From: Streptomyces tendae
Lineage (GTDB): Bacteria; Actinomycetota; Actinomycetes; Streptomycetales; Streptomycetaceae
Assembly: GCF_014650435.1 (NCBI RefSeq)
Contig: NZ_BMUY01000005.1
Coordinates: 310,001-374,000, forward strand
DNA: 64,000 nt
Direction of reading: 5' to 3'
Both the position numbers and the translations under genes were made by a program. Below, piece after piece: positions 1-9,600 of this stretch (the stretch's first letter is position 1; the number at the start of each line of letters is the position of its first letter). The notes under the pieces are model-generated. The model was not told where the DNA came from. It saw nothing but the letters and a program-made list of their open reading frames with translations, and made no database searches.

Positions 1-1
1 C

Positions 2-187
2 CGGGTCTGGGTCGGCGACTACGACGGCTACGAGGAGACGGAGACCGGCCCGCTGATGTGGACGGACGCCGCCGGAAGGGTGTTGAAGCTGGGCCGGGTC
101 GGGCCGGTGGCCTGGTCGGAAGGCATGCGCATGGCTGCCGCGCTGTACGCCGGTCGCGACATCGAGGACGAGGAGCGGGCCGCGTGA
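2..187 (+). CDS. C-terminal fragment of an unknown protein (possibly DUF4132-like)
   Basis: The window opens inside this gene; 61 codons remain and it ends in TGA at 185-187. The segment includes 'GPLMWTDAAGRVLKLG' and 'VGPVAWSEGMR'. This vaguely recalls the C-terminal part of DUF4132 (MolR/YehI-like) proteins, where an 'SExMRD' motif is common. That would fit the yeh-like genes downstream, but the fragment is too short to be sure. Its stop codon overlaps a GTG start of the next gene (GTGA), so it is probably the first visible member of the operon that runs to 12461. The 5' part of the gene is outside the window. Confidence 0.6.
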   Translation, partial: RVWVGDYDGYEETETGPLMWTDAAGRVLKLGRVGPVAWSEGMRMAAALYAGRDIEDEERAA

Positions 188-3100
188 GCGCCATGGACAC
201 CAGCACCGCGCCGCACGGCGCCACCGGCGTTCACGAGGCCACCGGCCCCGACGACGCCACCGCCTCCGCCCTGCTCGAAGCCGGTGCGCTCCTGCCGCCG
301 GGCAGCAGCGGCCGCGAGGACGCCGACATCCTCACGGTCCGTACCTACACCCATGCCGCGCTGGGCGAGCGCAGCGTCGTCCGGCTGGTGCCCGGCACCC
401 TCGGAGAGGCCGAGGACCTCGCCCTCGACTTCCTCGGGCTCGTGCGGCACCCGCAGACCCCCGAGGTCGGGCAGGTCAGGCGGGAGACCCTCGGTTTCCC
501 TGCCTGGGCCCTGGTCAACGACCCGGCCAACGGGCACCACGCGCTGGCCCTGGTCAAGGACGTGGAACGGCTCGCGCGCCAGGCCAAGTCCCGTCCCGGC
601 ACCGCCAAGGAGGGCTTCGAACAGCTCGGTGACCGGCTCGGCCGGGCCGTGCCGCACTTCTTGCCGACCTTCTACGAGCAGGCCGCGCGGATCTTCCTCC
701 AGTTCGACAACACCACCTACGCCGCCGCCTTCTTCGGCAAGGCCCGGGAGGCCGAGCGGGTGCACGCGCTCGCCGTCGACGAGCAGCGACAGCGTGCCGT
801 GTTCCTGGAGTTCGCGTTCGCCGGGGCACTGACGGTCAAGGCGCTGAAGCAGCACGTGAAGGATCTGGCGGCCCGGTTGGACGCCGCCGAGGCGTGGGCC
901 CAGTTCCGGCAGCTGGCCGTGGAGCGCTGTGCGGCCGGCATGCCGCCGTACGCCTCGCTGCCGCAGGACGCGCGCGTGCTGATCAAGGCGGCCGGGCTCC
1001 CCCGTGTGGAGGCCGAGTGCGACCTCGTCGCCGACCTGGTCGCCTCGCCCGCCGCCGTCCGGGCACCCGCCTCCTTCTGGACCGCCTACCGGGCGACCCT
1101 GGCCGTCCTCGCCGAACGGCGGCCCGCCGTTCGGCGGCGGCTGCTGGAGATCATGCCGGCCGGGCTGGACCACAGCGTCAAGAGTGACGAGTTCTGGCTG
1201 GACCTGCTGGCCGAGTGCGGAGCCGACCGGCTGCTGACCGGCGAGGACGGTGCGACGGCCGTCGGGCACGACGCGACAGCCGCCGGGCGCGACGCGACGG
1301 CCGAGGCCGCGGCCGGTGTCGACGCCGCGGACTGGCTGAGCCGTTGGGCCGCCCACCGCAAGCGGGGCGCCACGGTGTGCGACAGCTCCCCGGCAACGCT
1401 CGGCCTCGTCGCACGGATGGCTCCCGGGCTGCGCGCCGGCGGACGGCCCGTCGACCTGTTCACCGGCCGCAGGCACGTGGGCGTCGACATCTCCCTGCTC
1501 GACCTGTGCGCGGCGCAGGACGTTCCCCTCGCCCTGCTCGCTCCCGACGCCGAGGTCCACCTCGGACTGGACCGCTGGGTGCGCGACAGCCATCCGGAGC
1601 GGCGGGACCTGGCCGCCGTGGCGGCGGACCCGCGACTGCGCCCCCTGCTGCTGCGGGCGGTCGGTGCCGCAGGAAACGAACGGCGGTCGAGCCCGGTACT
1701 GGACCATCTCGCCGACCATCCCGTCCTCAGCGGGGTCCTGCGCGAGTGGCTGGAAGGCGCCGTCGGTGAACTGGCCGACGCGGTCGGTCTGCCCGGAGCC
1801 CACGAGGCCCTGAACCGGCTGAGCGCCTTCCGCTCGGTGGCTCCCCGAGTCAATCCCGAGGCCGTCGCCCGCGCCGCCGGGTACGCGGCGGCTCCGCTGC
1901 TCGGGCGCACCCTGCGGGCCGGCATCCTCGACGAACTGGGCTGGCCCGCCCTCGACGAAGCCCTGCGGCTGCTCGACGCCGAGACCCGGGCCCGCAAGAG
2001 CAACGGGCCCGGGACGGGCAGGGACCACGACACCGCTCTGATCGTGAACGAGGCATGGCCCTGCCTGATCCTCAGCCGCGGGCCCAAGGCGGTCGTCGTC
2101 GGGCCCGACCGGATCCTGCTCGAACACGACCTGCGGCTGCCGGCCGACCTGGACCGCTGGCAGCGCCCGCAGTTCCGCTACACGGACGGGGAACTGCTCG
2201 TGGTGTGGTGGCAGGACGGCAAGCAGCGCGGCTACTGGTCCAGCCGCCCGTCCGAGGTCCTCACCCTCACCGGTGAGCAGACCTCCCACTGGTGGCACAA
2301 CGACGACGTCGCCCCGTCCATCCCGCTGCCCGACGGCGGCCGGGCCACCGGTGGACGCACCTTGCACGCCGGCGACACCGTCCTGCCCGCGAGCAGGCCC
2401 GTCATCGGCGACGGCACGTCGTACTGGCGGCAGGGCAGGCAGGGGCGGCGGCACGTGTGGCTGGAGTACGACCCCGCGACGGGCTCGCACAGTCGCGCGT
2501 CCCTGCCCGCCTTCCTCCGTTCCGGCATCGGCGACGACGCGACGCTGCTGCAGGACCGGTGCGAGGTCCTGCCGATGCAACCCGGTCTGGAGCAGAGCCC
2601 GTTCGGTACCGACGGCGCCGTACTGGGACGCTGGGTGCGCGCCGAGGAGGCGGCGGGAGAGACACTGACCACGGCCGGCACGCCCGACGGCCGGACCGTC
2701 ACGCTGCGGTCCTCCCGGCGGGGCGAACGCGTCACCCCGCTCGGTGCGTTGCGCCTGCCCGGCGGCGCCGCGCCCGTCGTGGCCCGCACGCGACGCCAGA
2801 TCGCCCTGTTCGCGCCGGACGACTGCAGTGACGCGGGCGTACTCGGCCGCGTGACGCCGAACGAGCGGGGCGGTGAGTTCGCCGCGGGCACGCCGTTCGT
2901 CCCGCCCGTCTCCTGCTGGCACGCGCTGCGGCCCCGGGACGAGCGTGCCTCGGCGGTCCTGCGTGCCTTCACCGACGAGGCGGCCGCCGACCTGCTGCGC
3001 GAGGCCGGACAGGCGCTGGCCGAGCGCCAGGCGCAGGTGAGCGCGGCCAAGGCCGCCGCGGACGAAGCGGCCGGTGTCCGCGACACGGAGCCCGCGGCAG

Positions 3101-5379
3101 CCGACGGGTCGGCCGCCGCCGGGAACGGGCCCGTGGTGCCGTCCGCCGAGGAGGTGGTCCGACGGGCCGTGGCCCGTGCGCTTCCCGGGCTCACCGACAA
3201 GCGGCTCCTCGTGGGTGTGGCGGCCCTGGTCCGCAGCACGGTCCGGATCGCCGACGCGGTCGCCCGCTTCGTCACGCCGCCCGTGGAGCAGCCGAATCCG
3301 GAACGCAAGCGGACGGAGGGCATGTTCGCGGACTACCGGCCCCGGCACGGTGACGACCGCACCCTGCGCGCGGCCGCCGACGGCCTGGCCCGGATGTGGG
3401 GGTCGTGGGGCGGCGAGGACCAGTGGACCGCGCTCCGGCAGATCCGTGCCGTGAACCACGTGCTTTCGGGCAAGCCGGCCGACGGCGCGCGCCTGTCCGA
3501 CCGCACCAGTCGGTCGGCGCTCGGCGACGGGTGGCTCAGCGACGAGTACACCGTCCCCCGCATCGGCATGATCTGGCCGGGGCTGCTCGGCGTGCTGCGG
3601 CCGCTGGCCTACCGGGCCACCGCGCCGACACTGACGGCGGCCGAACAGGAGGCGCTGCTCCTGCTGTTCGAGGCGCTCACGGAGGGGCCGCTCGGCGCTC
3701 CCGGGGACGGAGTGCGTGAGATCGTCCTGGGCGAGCCGTACGACAAGCACCGGCAGCGGGAGCGTGCGGGTCAGGTACTGCGCCGGGACGGCCGCACCGT
3801 CGTCGTCCTCGGCTGCCAGAACGTCGACATGGCCCGGGACCGCGTCAACTGGCTCGCCCTCGACCACGATCCGGCGGGCGTCTTCGGCGCCGTCGCCCAC
3901 TTCACGCTGGAGACGGAGACCCGGCACGCACCGGCGCTCCCGGCGGACACACTCGCCGCGATCGCCCGGCTGGTCCGGGAGAAGGGAGCCGCACCCTGGC
4001 AGGCCGATGCGCCCGCCGCGCTCGCCACGGCCACTCGGGGAGGCGTCGGACCGCTCCAGGCCACCGTGCTCCTCGCCGGGCAACCGGAGAGCCTCGACGC
4101 CGACGCCCTCACCACGGCCGGGCGCAAACCCAGGCAGCTCGACGCGGGCAACCGCATGCTGAACTCGCTCCTCGCCGCGGACCGGGCGGCGCTCCTCGGC
4201 GCCCTGCTGCCCGACGATCCCGCCGAGCTGTGGACGGCGGGCCCGGACACGGGCGCCGCGGGCCGGGTCTGGGCCGAGCGCCTGGGTGCCCTGGTCCGGC
4301 TGCCCGAGGACCTGGCCGTCACGCTCGACGGCCTGCCGGTCGGCTCGGCCGAGGCGGTGCTCAACCCGGCGCGCACCCCCTGGCTCAGCCGCACCACGGT
4401 CCAACGACCGGACGAGAACGGCCGGCTGGTCGCGGAGGACCCCGCCGCGGTGCCGCACCGGCACACCCTGAGCGGTGCCGCCGACACGCTCGCCGCGCTC
4501 GCCTACGCCCTTCCCCATGGTCACCCACTGCGCGCGGCCCTGCCGCAGGGCCTGGCCGCGCTGCGCCGGCGACTGGCCGACCCGGGCCTGCTGCTCGACC
4601 TGGACGTGGGCTGGACGGAGAAGGGCGGCACCACCGCCGCCGAACTGCGCAAGGCGTACGGACTGCCCGCCGCGGGCGGCGCCGACGCGGACGGCTCGAC
4701 GCGGATCGGTGAGGCCCTCGTCCTGCGCCCCTGGCACGGCGACCGGGAGACCGTACTGGTACGACCGGCCGGTCTCACCGGCCCGGACGACGCCGTGTTC
4801 GGGCTGCTCGAAGGGCTGGTGGGTGCCTGGCGCGGCAGCGGGATGCGCGCGCTGCGCACCCTCCTGGGGAACGACCTCGCGCGGGCCCTCGACGCCGGTC
4901 TGGATCCGGAAGCCCCCTCAGGACACGCCCAGGACCCCGTGGTCAGTGTTCCGGCGCTCGTCGCCGAGGTGGCGGCGGCCCACGGCCTGGGCGAGGACGC
5001 GGCGGCGCTCTACCTGCAACTGCTCGCCCTGCCCGACCCGACCGACCGCAACTGCGCCCGCTGGACCGGCTGGCGGCCCGCACGGCTGAAGAAGGCCAGG
5101 GCCGAACTCGCCGCCACGGAGCTGGTCGTCGAGGCGAAGCGGCCACGGGCCGGCCGTTCTCTCTTCCTGCCCTGCGGCTGGCGCGACCTCAAGTCGCCCG
5201 CCCTGCCGGTGGAGACGTGGAAGGAGGGCCTCTACCCGGTCGGTGAAGGGTCCCGGGCCGTTCCGCCGGTGCCGGTGCCCGAGTTGTTCACCCGCGCGTG
5301 GGAGCGGGTCCGCGCCCAGGACGCGCCCGCCTACGAGGAACTCACCACCCGCGCCACGCGCAGGGGGCGTCGCCGATGA
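184..5379 (+). CDS. Very large conserved protein of unknown function, member of MoxR/VWA operon
   Basis: This 1731-residue protein has no domain I can name. The GTG at 184 overlaps the upstream TGA and sits behind a gaggag-like Shine-Dalgarno; the ATG at 193 is an alternative. The sequence is soluble in character, with no signal peptide or membrane span, and is rich in Ala, Leu, Arg and Asp. A low-complexity Ala/Asp stretch ('DATAAGRDATAEAA') lies near residue 360 and another Ala-rich linker near residues 950-985. Trp-rich segments around residues 670-800 suggest beta structure. Its place just before a YehL-type MoxR ATPase parallels the large DUF4132 proteins of the E. coli yeh locus, so it may be a substrate-binding or scaffold partner. 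That role is inference from position only. Confidence 0.85.
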   Translation: MSAMDTSTAPHGATGVHEATGPDDATASALLEAGALLPPGSSGREDADILTVRTYTHAALGERSVVRLVPGTLGEAEDLALDFLGLVRHPQTPEVGQVRRETLGFPAWALVNDPANGHHALALVKDVERLARQAKSRPGTAKEGFEQLGDRLGRAVPHFLPTFYEQAARIFLQFDNTTYAAAFFGKAREAERVHALAVDEQRQRAVFLEFAFAGALTVKALKQHVKDLAARLDAAEAWAQFRQLAVERCAAGMPPYASLPQDARVLIKAAGLPRVEAECDLVADLVASPAAVRAPASFWTAYRATLAVLAERRPAVRRRLLEIMPAGLDHSVKSDEFWLDLLAECGADRLLTGEDGATAVGHDATAAGRDATAEAAAGVDAADWLSRWAAHRKRGATVCDSSPATLGLVARMAPGLRAGGRPVDLFTGRRHVGVDISLLDLCAAQDVPLALLAPDAEVHLGLDRWVRDSHPERRDLAAVAADPRLRPLLLRAVGAAGNERRSSPVLDHLADHPVLSGVLREWLEGAVGELADAVGLPGAHEALNRLSAFRSVAPRVNPEAVARAAGYAAAPLLGRTLRAGILDELGWPALDEALRLLDAETRARKSNGPGTGRDHDTALIVNEAWPCLILSRGPKAVVVGPDRILLEHDLRLPADLDRWQRPQFRYTDGELLVVWWQDGKQRGYWSSRPSEVLTLTGEQTSHWWHNDDVAPSIPLPDGGRATGGRTLHAGDTVLPASRPVIGDGTSYWRQGRQGRRHVWLEYDPATGSHSRASLPAFLRSGIGDDATLLQDRCEVLPMQPGLEQSPFGTDGAVLGRWVRAEEAAGETLTTAGTPDGRTVTLRSSRRGERVTPLGALRLPGGAAPVVARTRRQIALFAPDDCSDAGVLGRVTPNERGGEFAAGTPFVPPVSCWHALRPRDERASAVLRAFTDEAAADLLREAGQALAERQAQVSAAKAAADEAAGVRDTEPAAADGSAAAGNGPVVPSAEEVVRRAVARALPGLTDKRLLVGVAALVRSTVRIADAVARFVTPPVEQPNPERKRTEGMFADYRPRHGDDRTLRAAADGLARMWGSWGGEDQWTALRQIRAVNHVLSGKPADGARLSDRTSRSALGDGWLSDEYTVPRIGMIWPGLLGVLRPLAYRATAPTLTAAEQEALLLLFEALTEGPLGAPGDGVREIVLGEPYDKHRQRERAGQVLRRDGRTVVVLGCQNVDMARDRVNWLALDHDPAGVFGAVAHFTLETETRHAPALPADTLAAIARLVREKGAAPWQADAPAALATATRGGVGPLQATVLLAGQPESLDADALTTAGRKPRQLDAGNRMLNSLLAADRAALLGALLPDDPAELWTAGPDTGAAGRVWAERLGALVRLPEDLAVTLDGLPVGSAEAVLNPARTPWLSRTTVQRPDENGRLVAEDPAAVPHRHTLSGAADTLAALAYALPHGHPLRAALPQGLAALRRRLADPGLLLDLDVGWTEKGGTTAAELRKAYGLPAAGGADADGSTRIGEALVLRPWHGDRETVLVRPAGLTGPDDAVFGLLEGLVGAWRGSGMRALRTLLGNDLARALDAGLDPEAPSGHAQDPVVSVPALVAEVAAAHGLGEDAAALYLQLLALPDPTDRNCARWTGWRPARLKKARAELAATELVVEAKRPRAGRSLFLPCGWRDLKSPALPVETWKEGLYPVGEGSRAVPPVPVPELFTRAWERVRAQDAPAYEELTTRATRRGRRR

Positions 5380-5431
5380 CCCCGCTCGCCAACCCATTGC
5401 CCGCCGCCCGACCCGACCGGAAGATCCGTCG

Positions 5432-6601
5432 ATGACCACCACCCTTTCCCCCGACAACACCCGGCAGATCGTGCCGCCCGAGGACCGGTACGCATCCGAA
5501 CTGTCCTTCCTCGCCGCCTACGACGACGGTCCGCGCCCGCCCGCCTGGCGGCTGACGCCCCGCGCCGTGGTCACCTTCGTCATGGGCAGTGACGGCCGCG
5601 CCCTGCGGCTGCCCGAGGGCGCCGAGGCACCCGAGGGCGTACCGCGCCGGCTGGTGGTGGAGGGCAAGTTCGTGGGCGACCGGGCGCTGGTCGAGCGATG
5701 CGTCGTCACGCTCGCCGGGGAGCGCGGACTGCTGCTCGTCGGCGAGCCCGGCACCGCCAAGTCCCTGCTGTCCGAACTGCTGTCGGCGGCCGTGTGCGGC
5801 ACCAGCGGCCTGGTGGTGCAGGGCACGGCGGGCACCACCGAGGACCAGCTCAAGTACGGCTGGAACTACGCGCTGCTGCTCGCCCAGGGCCCCAGCCGGA
5901 CCGCACTCGTGCCGTCCCCGGTCCTGACCGCGATGACCCGGGGCGGCATCGCCCGCGTCGAGGAGGTGACCCGCTGTCTGCCGGAGGTGCAGGACGCGCT
6001 GGTCTCCCTGCTCTCCGAGCGGCGCATCGCCGTTCCCGAACTCTCCGGCTCCGAGGACGCCCTGGCGCACGCCGCCCCCGGATTCAACCTCATCGCCACC
6101 GCCAACCTGCGGGACAAGGGCGTGTCCGAGATGTCGGCGGCTCTCAAGCGCCGCTTCAACTTCGAGACGGTCGGCCCCATCCCGGACCTCGACGCCGAGA
6201 CGGCCCTGGTCCGCAGCCAGGCACGGGCCTCGGTCGAACGGGCCGGCGCGCCCTTCAAGGTGGACGAGGCGGTCCTGGAGGCACTGGTCGTCGCCTTCCG
6301 CGACCTGCGCGAGGGCCGGTCGGCGGAGGGCTGGGAGGTCGAGCGCCCCTCCACGGTCATGAGCACCGCGGAGGCCGTGTCGGTCGCGGGCGCGCTGGGG
6401 CTGGCCGCGGCGTACTTCCCCGGGGACCGCGACGTGCTGGGCCTGCTGCCGGGGCATCTCCTCGGCGTGGTCCGCAAGGACGATCCCGCCGACGCGGCGC
6501 GGCTGCGCGGGTACTGGGACGGACCGGTCCGGCGGCGCGCCGAGCAGGGTTCCGCCACCTGGCGCACCCTGTGGGACCTGCGCACGGTCCTGGAGGGCTG
6601 A
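5432..6601 (+). CDS. MoxR-family AAA+ ATPase (YehL-like)
   Basis: The 389-residue protein has a AAA_5/MoxR core. Walker A is 'GEPGTAKS' at residues 104-111. The Walker B region is 'GGIARVEEV' at about 171-179, where the usual Asp-Glu pair reads Glu-Glu. It is followed by 'PEVQDALVSLLSERR', typical of MoxR proteins, and by a sensor-1 segment 'LIATANLRD' and 'ALKRRFNFE' with the arginine finger. MoxR ATPases act as chaperone-like remodelers together with VWA-domain proteins, and the next gene carries a VWA domain. ATG 5432 lies 52 nt after the previous stop; the next gene starts 5 nt after this stop. YehL is a recognised MoxR subfamily and the flanking DUF5682, VWA and SWIM modules match it. 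Confidence 0.93.
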   Translation: MTTTLSPDNTRQIVPPEDRYASELSFLAAYDDGPRPPAWRLTPRAVVTFVMGSDGRALRLPEGAEAPEGVPRRLVVEGKFVGDRALVERCVVTLAGERGLLLVGEPGTAKSLLSELLSAAVCGTSGLVVQGTAGTTEDQLKYGWNYALLLAQGPSRTALVPSPVLTAMTRGGIARVEEVTRCLPEVQDALVSLLSERRIAVPELSGSEDALAHAAPGFNLIATANLRDKGVSEMSAALKRRFNFETVGPIPDLDAETALVRSQARASVERAGAPFKVDEAVLEALVVAFRDLREGRSAEGWEVERPSTVMSTAEAVSVAGALGLAAAYFPGDRDVLGLLPGHLLGVVRKDDPADAARLRGYWDGPVRRRAEQGSATWRTLWDLRTVLEG

Positions 6602-6606
6602 CCGCC

Positions 6607-9600
6607 GTGTCCCGCACCGCGTCCTCCCCCGGCTCCCCCTCCCTCTCGTCCGCCCCCGCCGCGTTCACGTCCGCGGAGCAGGCGGTCGCGGCGCTCACCG
6701 GTCCCGGGGTGCCGTTCCTCATCGGCGTACGGCACCACGCGCCCTCGCTGGCCGCGGCCGTGCCGCTGCTCCTCGACCGGGCCGCGCCGGACGTCCTGTT
6801 GGTCGAGCTGCCCGCCGAGATGCAGGAATGGCTGCCCTGGCTGGGCCACGAGGAGACGCGGGCGCCGGTCGCGCTGGCCGCGGCCAGTCGGGAGGAGGGG
6901 GCGGGGACGGCCTTCTATCCGTTCGCCGACTTCTCCCCGGAGCTGGCCGCCGTGCGCTGGGCCGCCCGGCAGGGCGTTCCTGTGCTCGCCTGCGACCTGC
7001 CGTTGGCCGACCGGACGTGGCGGGAGGGGAGGCGCCCGGGAGCGCCCACGGCGCCCGCCACGCCCACCACCCCCGCCACTCCCACTGCGCCCACTGCGCC
7101 CACGGGACCGGACGCGCCGGAGCCGGACCGTTCCCGGCTGAGCGCGGCCCTGCGGGCGCGGCTCACCGGGCGTCCCGGCGAGGATCTGTGGGACCGCCTG
7201 GTCGAGGCCGCGGCACCGGGATCAGGACCGGAGTCGTTGCGCCGCGCCGCGCTCCTCACCGGTTGGGCCCTTCGCGAGGAGGCCATCGCCTCCGGCGGCG
7301 TGCCCGCCCTGGACCTGCGACGTGAGGCGTGGATGCGCTCCCGGCTGGCCGCCGCCACCGCGGACGGTGCGCGGGCCGCCCTGGTCGTGGGCGCCTTCCA
7401 CGCTCCGGCACTGGTCTCCCCGGCCACCACGGCCGAGACCGAACGGGACGGCTGCGGCGACGTCAACGGCCCTGCCGGCGCCTCCGTCGGCAGGCCTGCC
7501 GACCGGCCCGACTGGGTCACGTCGCTCATCCCGTACACGTACGCCCTCCTGGACGAGCGGTCCGGCTACCCGGCGGGTATCCGGGACCCCGAGTGGCAGC
7601 ACCTGGTGGTGCGGGCGGCCGGTGATCCGGGCGCGCTGGCGGAGGCGTTGACGCACACGGCCGTACGGGTGTGTGCGGCGTTGCGCGGCCTCGGGCATCC
7701 GTCGGGGCCCGCCGACGCGCGCGAGATCGTGCGGTTGGCCTCGGACCTGGCACGGCTGCGCGGGCTGCCGGCGGCAGGTCGGGGCGAGTTGGTCGAGGCG
7801 GTGCAGACCGTGCTCGCGCAGGGTGAGCCGTACGGCAGGGGGCGGGCCGTCGCCAGAGCGATGGAACAGGTCCTCGTCGGCACGCGCGGCGGCCGCCCAG
7901 CCCCGGGCGCACCGCGGTGCGGACTCGCTCCGGCGGTCGAGGCCGAGCTGGCGGCTCTGGGGCTGCCCGGCCCGCGGCCGGTCGGCGCCCCGGCACCGGG
8001 GAAGGGCGGCGGCGCGCGTGGGGGCAGCGCAACGGGCAGCACCGCGTCGGCCGCGACCGCGACCTCGCGGGATCTGCGTCTGGACCCGCTGCGGTCCGAC
8101 CTCGACCGCGCCCGCGACCTGTTGCTTCGCCGCCTGACGGTCTGCGGCGTGCCGTACGCCGAGGCGCGGGGCGTCGTCGGTGCGGGCGGCGCCGAGACGT
8201 TGACGACACGGTGGGAGGTGCGCTGGACACCGGCCACCGAGGCGATGCTGTCCGCGGTCGGCGTTCACGGTGTCACGCCCGCCCAGGCGGCCGAGGGGGT
8301 GCTGCGCGAGCGGTGGCGGACGGAGCGGGACGAGGGCGGTCCCACTGCCGCGCAGACCCTGGACGGGCTCCGGCAGGCGGCCGAGTGCGGCCTGCCGGAC
8401 CTCGCGGACGCACGGCTCGCGGAGACCGCCGACGTGCTGCCGGGTGCCGCCACACTGCCCGAACTCCTCACCGGGCTGGGCCTTCTGGACCGGCTGCGGG
8501 CGGGGCACGTCCCGGGGCTGGGCGCCGACAAGGAGCGTGCGGTCCGGGCAACTGCCGTGGCCGAGCTCCTCACCGCGGCGGCGGTACGCCAGGTGGACGG
8601 GCTCAGCGGGACGGAGGACCCGGCGGACGCGCACGCCCTGCTGGAGCTCGCCCACCGCGCCGACGTGCTCGGCGGCGTCCGGCTGACCGACGCGCTGGCC
8701 CGGCTGGCCCAAGAGGGCTCACCCCTGATGCGCGGCGCCGCCGGAGCCGTCCGGGTGCTCCTGGGTCACGAGGACCCCGGCGTACTCGGCGAACGCGTCG
8801 CGTCCTGGGTGGACGCCGCCCGCGACCCCGCTTCCCGCTCCGCGCTCAGCGCCCGGCTCACGGGGCTGCTGACGGCCGCGGGTCCGCTGCTGGAGTCGGC
8901 GGCCCCGGCGCTCGAGCCGCTCCTCGACCGGGTGTCGGAGCTGGCCGACCGGGAGTTCCTGGACCGGCTGCCGGCGTTGCGCGGCGGCTTCGACACACTC
9001 AGCCCGGCCGCGCGCGACCGTCTCCTGTCCGTCGTCGAGGAGCGCCTGGGCACCGACCGGACGGCCGACACGGGCGGGGTGGACCCGGTCGCGCTCGCCC
9101 TGTGGACCCGCGCGGACCTCATGGCTCGGGCCACCCTCGGCGGACTCCGGCTGCTGCCCCCGGCCGATCCCACCCGTACGTCCCACGAGCCCGCCGAGCC
9201 CGGCGAGCCCCACACCCGCCAGCCCGGCGAGGCGAGCGAGGGCGACGAGGCCGACCGGGCCGACACGCGTGATGCCACGGCCACAGCCACTTCCACATCC
9301 ACGACTGCTGCCGCTGCGTCCCCCGTCTTCGAGGAACACCACCTGGATCCCGCCGACCGTTGGCGGCTGGTGCTCGGCCGCCGTACCGACCGGCTGTCTC
9401 CGGCGGCGGCCGCGCCGGCCACCGCGTTGGACGAGCTGTACGGCAGCGGGCGGGGCGAGGGCAGCCGGGGCGACCTGACCGGCCCGGGCCGGGGCGGCTC
9501 GGGCGGCGGCCGACAGGCCCCGTATCCGAGTGTCCGGGAGTGGTCGGAGGAACTCACGGCACTGTTCGGGCCGGGCATCCGCGAGGAGGTCCTGGCAGCC

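Noticed and set aside
28..4737. Long open frame of 1569 codons on the minus strand
   Set aside because: It is antisense to the 1731-aa gene, has low-complexity Gly/Arg/Gln/Val composition and no domain. High GC at third codon positions removes stop codons from the opposite strand.
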